Below are positions 1 to 6,936 of a DNA stretch of 64,000 bases, in pieces. The stretch comes from Hymenobacter mellowenesis (GTDB lineage: Bacteria; Bacteroidota; Bacteroidia; Cytophagales; Hymenobacteraceae). The stretch spans positions 1-64,000 of the forward strand of contig NZ_JAUQSX010000012.1 in the NCBI RefSeq assembly GCF_030581005.1. The letters run 5' to 3'. The translations under genes were made by a program, and so were the position numbers. Under the pieces are notes generated by a model. That model ran no database searches, was not told the DNA's origin, and saw nothing but the letters and a program-made list of their open reading frames with translations. Each line of letters opens with the position of its first letter. Position 1 is the stretch's first letter.

Positions 1-536
1 GGCGTGAGCAGGTCGGGCTTGCCGTCGCCGTTCACGTCGGCCGTGGCGATACTAAAACTGCTGTTGCTGATAGTGAAGTTGGCCGGGGCGGCAAAGCTAG
101 GCGTGGCTGCGCCCGTCGCCGTGGTGTTGAGCAGCACGCTCGCGTTGCCGGGGAAGTAATTTACCGTGAGTACGTCGGGCTTGCCGTCGCCATTCACGTC
201 GGCCACCGCGATGGCAGAGGGCATGGGGCCAACTAAACTGAACGCGACCTGGGCGGCAAAGCTGGGCGTGGCCGCGCCCGTCGCCGTGGTATTGAGCAGC
301 ACGCTCACGCTGCCAGTGCCGCCGTTATTGGCCGTGAGCAGGTCGAGCTTACCGTCGCCGTTCACATCGGCCGCTGCCACGCCCAAGGGGCCTATGCCGA
401 CAGCAAAGGATGTCTGGGGGGCAAAGCTGGGGGTTTGGGCCCGCACCGGGCCGGCAGCCAGCAGCCCCAGCCCCAGTGCCACCAGGGGGCGGGCCAGCCG
501 CGCGGGCAGTCCCTGAAAAGAGGAGAAACGTGTCAT
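1..536 (-). CDS. FG-GAP/VCBS repeat secreted protein, N-terminal part (cut by window edge)
   Basis: The minus-strand frame is open from the ATG at 536 to base 1, so only about 178 N-terminal residues are present. A signal peptide (Arg-rich start, Leu/Ala/Gly core, ending near RAQ) is followed by three copies of a roughly 60-residue repeat. Each repeat holds an ADVNGDGKxDxLT calcium-binding loop typical of FG-GAP/VCBS beta-propellers and a SVLLNTTATGAATPSFA spacer. The two genes upstream in transcription (759-3624) are of the same type but have a different spacer. The family consists of secreted or surface proteins of mostly unknown ligand. A T9SS sorting domain would be expected in the missing C-terminus but cannot be seen. 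Confidence 0.85.
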   Translation of the reverse strand, partial: MTRFSSFQGLPARLARPLVALGLGLLAAGPVRAQTPSFAPQTSFAVGIGPLGVAAADVNGDGKLDLLTANNGGTGSVSVLLNTTATGAATPSFAAQVAFSLVGPMPSAIAVADVNGDGKPDVLTVNYFPGNASVLLNTTATGAATPSFAAPANFTISNSSFSIATADVNGDGKPDLLT

Positions 537-613
537 AGAAAAGGAAGGAAAAGTGGCGCGCGGGAACACCCCCGTGCAATGCCGTAAAGCACGGCGCCCC
601 ACCCACACGGCGA

Positions 614-633
614 TATGACACGAAAGTGTCATA
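614..633. promoter_or_regulatory. Palindromic operator-like site
   Basis: Perfect 8-bp arms TATGACAC and GTGTCATA flank GAAA. The site lies 78-97 bp upstream of the FG-GAP gene start at 536. The same 18-bp core recurs at 30873-30890, and a half-degenerate copy lies at 31598-31615 next to the LuxR-type regulator gene. It is probably a transcription-factor site. Confidence 0.5.
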
Positions 634-703
634 CGCCGCCCCCCGGTGGCGGCATATGACAGCGACAGCCAGTGCCCAGCCGCCGTGCTCATTAAACAAC
701 GAA

Positions 704-734
704 AAAGCCCCTGCCGGCATTCGACAGGGGCTTT
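704..734 (-). terminator. Intrinsic terminator after the 759-2159 gene
   Basis: A perfect 10-bp stem, AAAGCCCCTG/CAGGGGCTTT, lies 25 bases past the minus-strand stop at 759. A-rich bases to the left give the U-run on the minus transcript. Confidence 0.75.
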
Positions 735-758
735 CTACAACACCGAATGATGGTGGGT

Positions 759-2159
759 CTATTGCACCGCCACCCGCTTGGTTAAGGTGCCCGCGCCCGT
801 GCTCAAACGCAGCGAGTACACACCCGGTGCCAGTCCGACCGTTTCCACGGTGAAGCGCGGGCCGGCCACGGCCGGGCGGCGCACCACTTGGCCCAGCGTA
901 TTCAGCAGTTCGGCCTGCGTGGCGGCGGTGCCGGCCGGCAGCGTCACGGTGAAGGCGTCGTGGGCAGGGTTGGGCGCGAGGGCGATGGCAGGGGCCATGG
1001 GGCGGGCGGTGGCCAGCGGGGTGTAGGTGCCGGTGTTGAGGATGACGGAGACGGAAGCGGCGTTGTAATTGACGGTAATCAAGTCCAATCGTCCATCTCC
1101 GTTAACATCGTTTAATGCCACTTCAATAGGGCGAGAACCGGTGCTGAAGTCGGTTCTCGCACCAAAGTTTCCGGTACCCGAATTCAAGAATACGGAGACA
1201 GTGCCAGTGATATTGATATTGGATATGATAATGTCTGGATAACCGTCACCGTTGGTGTCACCTAGTGCCACTCCGCGTGGTTGCGTATTCGCGGGGTAGT
1301 CTATCTTGGGTGCAAATCCGCCGCTGAACAAGCCAAGCAGTACCGAAATAGAGCTGCTCGACACATTAGCGACAATAATATCCAGCAAGCCATCGCCATT
1401 GATATCACCTATTTCTTTTGAGAATGTTTCTGTGCCAACTGTGTAATCGGTCCGAGGCGCAAAGCTACCGCCTGGCAAACCCAGTAGTACCGAAATAGAG
1501 TTGCTATCTCGATTGGCCGTAATCAAATCGGCGAGCCCGTCACGGTTTATGTCGCGTAGCGTCACGTCGAACGGGCCAGCTCCTGTATTATAGCTGCTAC
1601 CGGGTCCAAAGCCGCTGGCACTACCCAGTAATACCAAAACGGTTTGCGAGCTTGTCCCACTGATAAACAAGTCAGGGACATTGTCGCCATTGGCGTCGCC
1701 TATCGTTACACCGCTAGGACGAATGGTGACAGGATAGATTACTCTGGGTGCAAAACTACCCCCTGGCTGGCCCAGCAATACCGAGATGTTATTGTCGACG
1801 GCACTAGTCGCAACAATGTCTACCCGTCCATCCCCACTCACATCCCCCAATGCGACACCATTGGCTATTGACCCAACAGTATAATCGGTTTTGGGTAAGA
1901 AAGTGCCTCCGGCTTGGCCGAGTAACACAGAAACTGTCCCACTGGTCGCGCTGTTAGCTACTACGATATCTGACCGGCCATCACCATTTACGTCTCCCAC
2001 TGCCATGCCGTAAGGGCTTCTTCCTGTGGCGTAGTCTATCGGCGGACCAAAACTCTGCCCCCACGCCGCCGGCCCAGCCGCGCCCAGCGCCAGCAGCAGC
2101 GCCCCGCGCCGGGCGCAGCAGAAGAAACGATTGGTGGTAGAAGTAGAAAGGGGTTTCAT
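759..2159 (-). CDS. FG-GAP/VCBS repeat protein with T9SS C-terminal sorting domain
   Basis: This 466-aa secreted protein has a signal peptide (residues about 1-35, ending AWGQ). About seven repeats follow, with GDxNGDGxxDI/L calcium-binding loops and a conserved SVLLG motif, consistent with a beta-propeller. The last about 85 residues (PNPAHDAF, then GVYSLRL, then TKRVAVQ) are a type A T9SS sorting domain, so export and surface anchoring are expected. It lies 25 bp after the paralogue at 2185-3624 and is probably co-transcribed with it. The middle of the gene (about 1050-2000) is clearly less GC-rich than its two ends and its neighbours, and the sorting-domain DNA is about 90% identical to the paralogue, which suggests a mosaic origin. 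The ligand is unknown. Confidence 0.9.
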   Translation of the reverse strand: MKPLSTSTTNRFFCCARRGALLLALGAAGPAAWGQSFGPPIDYATGRSPYGMAVGDVNGDGRSDIVVANSATSGTVSVLLGQAGGTFLPKTDYTVGSIANGVALGDVSGDGRVDIVATSAVDNNISVLLGQPGGSFAPRVIYPVTIRPSGVTIGDANGDNVPDLFISGTSSQTVLVLLGSASGFGPGSSYNTGAGPFDVTLRDINRDGLADLITANRDSNSISVLLGLPGGSFAPRTDYTVGTETFSKEIGDINGDGLLDIIVANVSSSSISVLLGLFSGGFAPKIDYPANTQPRGVALGDTNGDGYPDIIISNINITGTVSVFLNSGTGNFGARTDFSTGSRPIEVALNDVNGDGRLDLITVNYNAASVSVILNTGTYTPLATARPMAPAIALAPNPAHDAFTVTLPAGTAATQAELLNTLGQVVRRPAVAGPRFTVETVGLAPGVYSLRLSTGAGTLTKRVAVQ

Positions 2160-2184
2160 GCTGAGAAGGGACTAAAGCAATAAA

Positions 2185-3624
2185 TTAATCAATTACCACC
2201 CGCTTGGTGACGACGGCCGCGCCCGTGCGCAGGCGCAGCGAGTACACGCCCGGTGCCAGCCCAGCCGTTTCCACGGTGAAGCGCGGGCCGGCCACGGTCG
2301 GGCGGCGCACCACCTGGCCCAGCGTATTCAGCAGTTCGGCCTGCGTGGCGGCAGTGCCGGCCGGCAGCGTCACCGCGAAAGCGTCGTGGGCCGGGTTGGG
2401 AAACACGGAAACCTCCGCGGCCGTGGGACGGGCGGTGGCCAGCGGAGTGAAGGTGCCGGTATTGAGGAGCACACCCATTTCGTCGCTGTTGGGCAACGAC
2501 ACCACAATGTCGGGCCGGCCATCGCCGTTCATATCTCCCAGGGCCATGTTGGTTGCCGAGGCGCCCGGAGGCATCGCAAAGGAGCGGACGGCCGCAAAGC
2601 CTCCCCCAGCCTGCCCGCAAAGCACGCTCACGGTGCTGGTATAGTAGTTGCCCGTCACAATGTCGAGCCGCCCATCGCCGTTCACGTCGCCCAGAGCCAC
2701 GCCGCCGGGGCCCGTGCCGGGGCCGGTGGAGAAGCTGCTCATAGCGCCAAAGCCGGTGCCCTGGCCCAACAGCACGCCCACGGTATGAGCCGCGTAATTC
2801 GCCGTCACAATGTCGGGCCGGCCATCGCCATCCACGTCGCCTAGGGCCACCCCAATGGGGCTAATAGGGTTACTGCGGATGCCCAGCACGTAGTTCAGGC
2901 TGGCAAAGCCGCCACTGGGCTGCGAGAGCAACACCTCCACCATGCCGCCGTTCTGGCTGTTGGCTTGCGCGGTGGCCACGATGTCCAGGCGCCCGTCGTT
3001 GTTCAGGTCGCCCAGGACCACCCCAAAGTGGGGCGTGCCGGACATGGGGTACTGCTGCACCGCCGCAAAGCCGCCCCCAGGCAGGGCAAGAAATATCCCA
3101 ACATTGCTCGTGTTCTGCGACACCGTTACGAAGTCCGTCAGGCCGTCGCCATTGATGTCGCCCAGCGCCACGGCCCGCGCAAAAAAATTGGTGGTATTAA
3201 TCAGGTAAGTGCGCGGGCCGGCAAAACCACTGGCCTGTCCGGCGAAGACGTAGGCCAGGGAAGTGCTGCCGCCCCCCACGGTCACGATGTCCGGGTAGGC
3301 ATCGCCCGTCACATCGCCCACGGCCAGCCCATCGGGGTAGCCGCCTGAGCCGGCCGCGTACGCGCGAACGGGCGCGAGCCCGCCGGCCAGGCCCAGCAGC
3401 ACCCCCACCGAATTGTTGCTCAGCGCCACCACCACGTCGGGCCGGCCGTCCAGGTTCACGTCGTTCAGCGCCATTGCGCCCGGGCGGGAGCTCGCGCCCG
3501 TCGGGTAGGTGCTCACCGGCCCAAAGCTTTGGGCCGCGGCCGGGCCGGCCAGCAGCAGCAGCAGGCCAGCCCGGCGGCCACAGCTCAGCAGCCGCCCGGC
3601 CATAAAAGCGGAAAGTTGTTTCAT
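2185..3624 (-). CDS. FG-GAP/VCBS repeat protein with T9SS C-terminal sorting domain
   Basis: This 479-aa paralogue of the downstream gene has a signal peptide ending AAAQ at about residue 32. Six to seven propeller repeats follow with GDVNGDGRxDIV loops, then a C-terminal sorting domain (PNPAHDAFAVTLPAG, GVYSLRLRTG, TKRVVID). Unlike the gene at 759 it is uniformly GC-rich. It is first in a likely two-gene unit. Its role is inferred to be a surface adhesin or binding protein; no enzymatic motif is seen. Confidence 0.9.
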   Translation of the reverse strand: MKQLSAFMAGRLLSCGRRAGLLLLLAGPAAAQSFGPVSTYPTGASSRPGAMALNDVNLDGRPDVVVALSNNSVGVLLGLAGGLAPVRAYAAGSGGYPDGLAVGDVTGDAYPDIVTVGGGSTSLAYVFAGQASGFAGPRTYLINTTNFFARAVALGDINGDGLTDFVTVSQNTSNVGIFLALPGGGFAAVQQYPMSGTPHFGVVLGDLNNDGRLDIVATAQANSQNGGMVEVLLSQPSGGFASLNYVLGIRSNPISPIGVALGDVDGDGRPDIVTANYAAHTVGVLLGQGTGFGAMSSFSTGPGTGPGGVALGDVNGDGRLDIVTGNYYTSTVSVLCGQAGGGFAAVRSFAMPPGASATNMALGDMNGDGRPDIVVSLPNSDEMGVLLNTGTFTPLATARPTAAEVSVFPNPAHDAFAVTLPAGTAATQAELLNTLGQVVRRPTVAGPRFTVETAGLAPGVYSLRLRTGAAVVTKRVVID

Positions 3625-3764
3625 AAAGCAGCAATGAGTCGTTTACCCCGGCCCCAGGCGGCCGTGTTGCGCCTCAGCGCGCCAATACCGTGCCAGTGCG
3701 TCCGGTCACCGTCGGGCCGCAGCTTTCGCGCCGAAACCACAAAAAATAAGTGGAGCCAAACGCA

Positions 3765-3797
3765 CAACGCCCGCCGTGCACAGCACGGCGGGCGTTG
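3765..3797 (-). terminator. Strong hairpin terminator after thiolase
   Basis: A perfect 15-bp stem (CAACGCCCGCCGTGC and its complement) with a 3-nt loop lies 31 bases beyond the thiolase stop at 3828. The plus-strand A-run just to its left supplies U residues on the minus transcript. Confidence 0.75.
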
Positions 3798-3827
3798 CGG
3801 GGCCACGGATTGCCGAGGCCTACATTC

Positions 3828-5033
3828 CTACAGCTTCTCGTAAATCACGGCTGCGCCCTGGCCCACGCCCACGCACATCACCGCCAAGCCGTAGCGCATG
3901 CCCTCGCCGCGGCGGTGCATCTCGTGCAGCAGCGTAGCCGTGATGCGCGCGCCCGAACTGCCCAGCGGGTGGCCCATGGCAATGCTGCCGCCGTTCACGT
4001 TCACCTTGGCCATATCCAGGCCCAGCTCGCGTACGCAGGCAATGCTCTGGGCCGCGAAGGCTTCGTTGAGCTCAATGAGGTCGATGTCGGCTATGGTCAG
4101 GCCGGCGCGCTCCAGCACCTTGCGCGTGGCCGGAATGGGCCCCAGGCCCATCACCGCCGGGTCGACGCCCGCCACGGCCGAGGCCACCACCCGCGCCATG
4201 GGCTTCAGGTTGTAGCGTTTCAGGGCCTCCTCGCTCACCACCAGCACGGCGGCCGCGCCGTCGTTAATACCGGCCGAGTTGCCGGCCGTCACCGTTCCGC
4301 CCTCGGGCTGGAAGGCGGGCTTGAGCGTGGCCAGCTTCTCCATAGAGGAAAAGCGGGGCTGCTCATCGGCATCAAACAAAGCCGTGTCGCCCTTGGGCTG
4401 CGGAATAAACACGGGCACGATTTCCTTGCGAAAACGGCCTTTTTCCAGCGCCCGGGCATATTTGCGCTGGCTTTCGAAGGCAAAGGCGTCCTGCTCTTCG
4501 CGGGTGATGCCGTACTGCTTGGCCACGTTTTCGGCCGTCTGGCCCATGGCGTAGGGGTAGTGCAGCTTGCTCAGCTTGGGGTTCACGAAGCGCCAGCCCA
4601 GCGTGGTGTCGTGGGCCGTGAGCTCGCGCCCGAAGGCCGATTCCGACTTGGCCATCACAAACGGCGCGCGCGTCATGCTCTCGGCGCCGCCGGCCAGGTA
4701 CACGTCGCCCTCGCCGCACTTGATGGCGCGGGCCGCGTCCATGATGCTCTGCAGGCCCGAGGCGCAGAGGCGGTTCACAGTGTTGCCGGGCACGGTGATG
4801 GGCAGGCCGGCCAGCAGCGCCGCCATGCGGGCCACGTTGCGGTTGTCCTCGCCGGCTTGGTTGGCGGCGCCAATGATGACGTCCTCCACGGCACTTTTAT
4901 CAACGGATGGATTGCGGCGCATGAGCTCACGGAGCACGTGGGCGGCCAAATCATCGGGGCGGACGCTGCTCAGAGCGCCGGCAAATTTTCCAATCGGGGT
5001 ACGCACCGCGTCCACGATATAAGCATTCGGCAT
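3828..5033 (-). CDS. Acetyl-CoA C-acyltransferase (thiolase, PcaF/PaaJ-like)
   Basis: This 401-aa thiolase II-type enzyme removes acetyl-CoA from 3-oxoacyl-CoA or joins two acyl-CoAs. The nucleophile is Cys90 in NRLCASG. The GGSIAMGHPLGSSGAR motif carries the catalytic His and CVGVGQGAA the second Cys. ANQAGEDNRNVARMAALLAGLP and IHDTT-like HDTTLGWRFVNP stretches are especially close to 3-oxoadipyl-CoA thiolases, but degradative thiolases in general share them, so the substrate is open. The ATG at 5033 is preferred over one four codons upstream because MPNAYIVDAVRTPIG is the usual start. It is monocistronic and divergent from DUF4293. Confidence 0.9.
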   Translation of the reverse strand: MPNAYIVDAVRTPIGKFAGALSSVRPDDLAAHVLRELMRRNPSVDKSAVEDVIIGAANQAGEDNRNVARMAALLAGLPITVPGNTVNRLCASGLQSIMDAARAIKCGEGDVYLAGGAESMTRAPFVMAKSESAFGRELTAHDTTLGWRFVNPKLSKLHYPYAMGQTAENVAKQYGITREEQDAFAFESQRKYARALEKGRFRKEIVPVFIPQPKGDTALFDADEQPRFSSMEKLATLKPAFQPEGGTVTAGNSAGINDGAAAVLVVSEEALKRYNLKPMARVVASAVAGVDPAVMGLGPIPATRKVLERAGLTIADIDLIELNEAFAAQSIACVRELGLDMAKVNVNGGSIAMGHPLGSSGARITATLLHEMHRRGEGMRYGLAVMCVGVGQGAAVIYEKL

Positions 5034-5070
5034 TACAGATAACAATAGCGGCGCAAGCGCCGGATGGGAC

Positions 5071-5078
5071 TAAATTTG
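5071..5078 (+). promoter_or_regulatory. Bacteroidota -7 promoter box (TAnnTTTG)
   Basis: TAAATTTG matches the TAnnTTTG consensus and lies 45 bp upstream of the DUF4293 start, in the gap that also serves the divergent thiolase gene. No clear -33 TTG element was assigned. Confidence 0.5.
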
Positions 5079-5122
5079 CGGCCCCGGCACTCGCCCGGAC
5101 CTGTTTATTTACTACAACAAAG

Positions 5123-5596
5123 ATGATACAAAGAATTCAAAGCGTGTTTTTGCTCTTGCTGGCTTTGGCCATGCTCAGCGTGTTGGCCCTGCCGCTGTGG
5201 CACAAAATCGACGGCCTCACCCACCAGGAATTGACCCTGACCGCCTTCGGTTTCCAGGCCGAAGGCTGGCAATTGCCAACCCCCGCCGGTCCCGTGTGGC
5301 TCATCGGCGCGCTGGCTGCCGCCTCGGCAGCCGTGGCCGCATTCGAAATTTTCCAGTTCAAAAACCGCGCGAAGCAACTCATGCTGGGTGCCGTCAACCT
5401 GCTACTCATCGTGGCCACGCTGGGCGCCATGTTCTACTTCTCCAGCAAAGGCGAGCAACTGCTCAACGTCAAACTCGAAGGCCAGTACCTGCCCGGTTTC
5501 TACCTGCCCACCCTGGCTCTTTTGCTCAACCTGCTGGCCAACCGCTTCATCCGTCGCGACGACCAACTGGTGCGCAGCATGGACCGCCTGCGGTAA
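5123..5596 (+). CDS. DUF4293 family membrane protein
   Basis: This 157-aa inner-membrane protein has four predicted helices: residues about 5-27, 55-75, 84-106 and 125-142. The start MIQRIQSVFLLLLA and the pattern of a charged loop after helix 2 (FKNRAKQ) are typical of DUF4293, a family confined to Bacteroidota. The function is unknown. The ATG start follows a TAnnTTTG box, and the gene ends 20 bp before a bidirectional terminator. Confidence 0.85.
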   Translation: MIQRIQSVFLLLLALAMLSVLALPLWHKIDGLTHQELTLTAFGFQAEGWQLPTPAGPVWLIGALAAASAAVAAFEIFQFKNRAKQLMLGAVNLLLIVATLGAMFYFSSKGEQLLNVKLEGQYLPGFYLPTLALLLNLLANRFIRRDDQLVRSMDRLR

Positions 5597-5615
5597 GCAA
5601 CTGGTTTTTGTCACC

Positions 5616-5650
5616 AAAAAGGCCGCTGTCATTCCGACAGCGGCCTTTTT
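5616..5650. terminator. Bidirectional terminator between convergent genes
   Basis: A 15-bp perfect stem, AAAAAGGCCGCTGTC and its complement, has a 5-nt loop with A- and T-runs on both sides. It serves DUF4293 (+) and the DUF4476 gene (-). Confidence 0.85.
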
Positions 5651-5684
5651 TATTTGTGAATTTTGAATCGGAGTGCCGAAGTCC

Positions 5685-6686
5685 TCAGCGCTGCTGCTCC
5701 TCGCGCACGGCCTGCTCCACGGCCTGGGCTCCCGCTTCGGTTTCGAAGACGTCGTACACGCGGTCGAAATTTTCGGGGTCACTCACGTGCGAGTAAGCGA
5801 ATTTGGCAAGGTCAATCCGGCAAGCCTCCGAAGTGAGGCCGCGTAGCAGGCGGCTGAGGTCGTCGGCCCGCAGGGCGCGTTGGTTCAGGCCATCTTTGGC
5901 CGCGTTCATTTTGCTGACCTCCGTGATACGCTGCTGCATGGTCTGAACCAGCGCATTCACATCGGTGGGAGCCAGGGCGCGGTAGCTGCTGGTAACCGTG
6001 CCGGGGTAGGCGCCTCCGTTGTTATTCGGCTGATTGCCGTAGCCGCCGTTGCCGTAGCCGCCATTATTGGGTTGGTTGCCATACCCACCGTTGGCCGGGC
6101 CGTTGGGATTGTTGCCGTAGCCGCCGTTGCCACCGCCGTAGGGCGCATTGCCGCCGGGCGTGTTGTAGCCGCCGTTCGGATTAGCATTGGGGTAGCCGTT
6201 GTTCGGATAGTTGTCGTTGGGGCTGTTCGGGTACGCTGGCGCAGCGTTGCCGTAGCCGCCTTGGCCGTAAGGCTGTGGGCTATTGTAAGCCCCGCCGTAG
6301 CCAGGTCCGTACCCGTTGCCACCCCGGCCCGGGCCGTACATGGCCACTGCGCCCACTTGCTGCAAGCCCAACGGCCGGCCGGGCCGGGCAATCAGCACGT
6401 ACGACGTTTCGAGGCCCGGCTGCAGAAACAGTTGGCTCCGAAACCGCACCACCCGGCCGTAGCCGGCGGGCACCGTGAAATCGGCCCAGTGCTGGCCCGG
6501 CATCAGCTGGTCGACGTGCACCTGCCGGGCGCCGCCACGCGTCACCAGCCGGCCATCGAGTACGAGGTCGAACGGCACGCCCCGCTCCGAAACAAAATTC
6601 ACGTTAGCCGCTGGCGGCGGATAAGCCAGGGCAGGGGCCACCGCCGAAAACAAGCTGGCAATGGCGAAGAGTAGGGCCTTTTTCAT
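5685..6686 (-). CDS. DUF4476 domain protein with Gly/Asn/Tyr-rich linker
   Basis: This 333-aa exported protein has a signal peptide (MKKALLFAIASLFSAVAPALA). A domain of about 90 residues (22-115) with beta-strand-like VPFDLVLDGRLV follows. A long low-complexity linker (about 120-235) is made of GGYGN, PNNGGYG and YPNNGYP units. The C-terminal DUF4476 domain (about 240-325) contains TDVNALVQTMQQRI and SEACRIDLAKFAYSHVSDPENF. DUF4476 is common in Bacteroidota surface proteins and has no known activity. The linker is a candidate disordered or adhesive segment. Confidence 0.8.
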   Translation of the reverse strand: MKKALLFAIASLFSAVAPALAYPPPAANVNFVSERGVPFDLVLDGRLVTRGGARQVHVDQLMPGQHWADFTVPAGYGRVVRFRSQLFLQPGLETSYVLIARPGRPLGLQQVGAVAMYGPGRGGNGYGPGYGGAYNSPQPYGQGGYGNAAPAYPNSPNDNYPNNGYPNANPNGGYNTPGGNAPYGGGNGGYGNNPNGPANGGYGNQPNNGGYGNGGYGNQPNNNGGAYPGTVTSSYRALAPTDVNALVQTMQQRITEVSKMNAAKDGLNQRALRADDLSRLLRGLTSEACRIDLAKFAYSHVSDPENFDRVYDVFETEAGAQAVEQAVREEQQR

Positions 6687-6810
6687 GGCGTTTGCAGAAA
6701 AGAGTCCGCCGTAAAGTCGGCAGGTATTTCCTCATTTTCAAAAGGTGTGCCACGAATTAGTAGTGAGAAGCGAGTATTGAGTAGTGAGTAAAAAGAACGG
6801 ATATGCAGAG

Positions 6811-6850
6811 CAAAAAAAGGGCGTTGCGCTCGGCAAGACGCCCTTTTTTG
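6811..6850. terminator. Hairpin with A/T flanks upstream of the DUF4476 gene
   Basis: The inverted repeat AAAAAAAGGGCGT/ACGCCCTTTTTT spans 40 bases in the gap between two minus-strand genes. It could act as a second terminator after the OmpA gene, in addition to the one at 6880-6914. Confidence 0.5.
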
Positions 6851-6879
6851 CCCCGACGCTTACTCTTCCAAACCCACAA

Positions 6880-6914
6880 AAAAAGCCCCCGCAACCAAGG
6901 CTGCGGGGGCTTCT
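6880..6914 (-). terminator. Terminator after the PorE-like gene
   Basis: The stem AAGCCCCCGC/GCGGGGGCTT lies directly past the stop at 6937 on the minus strand, followed by a U-run in that direction. Confidence 0.75.
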
Positions 6915-6936
6915 TAAGCAAAGCAAAATGCTCGGG

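Noticed and set aside
3750..5042. A 430-aa plus-strand frame opposite the thiolase
   Set aside because: It is the antisense shadow of a clear thiolase gene: His/Gly/Ala-rich with no motif, as expected from high-GC codon usage.
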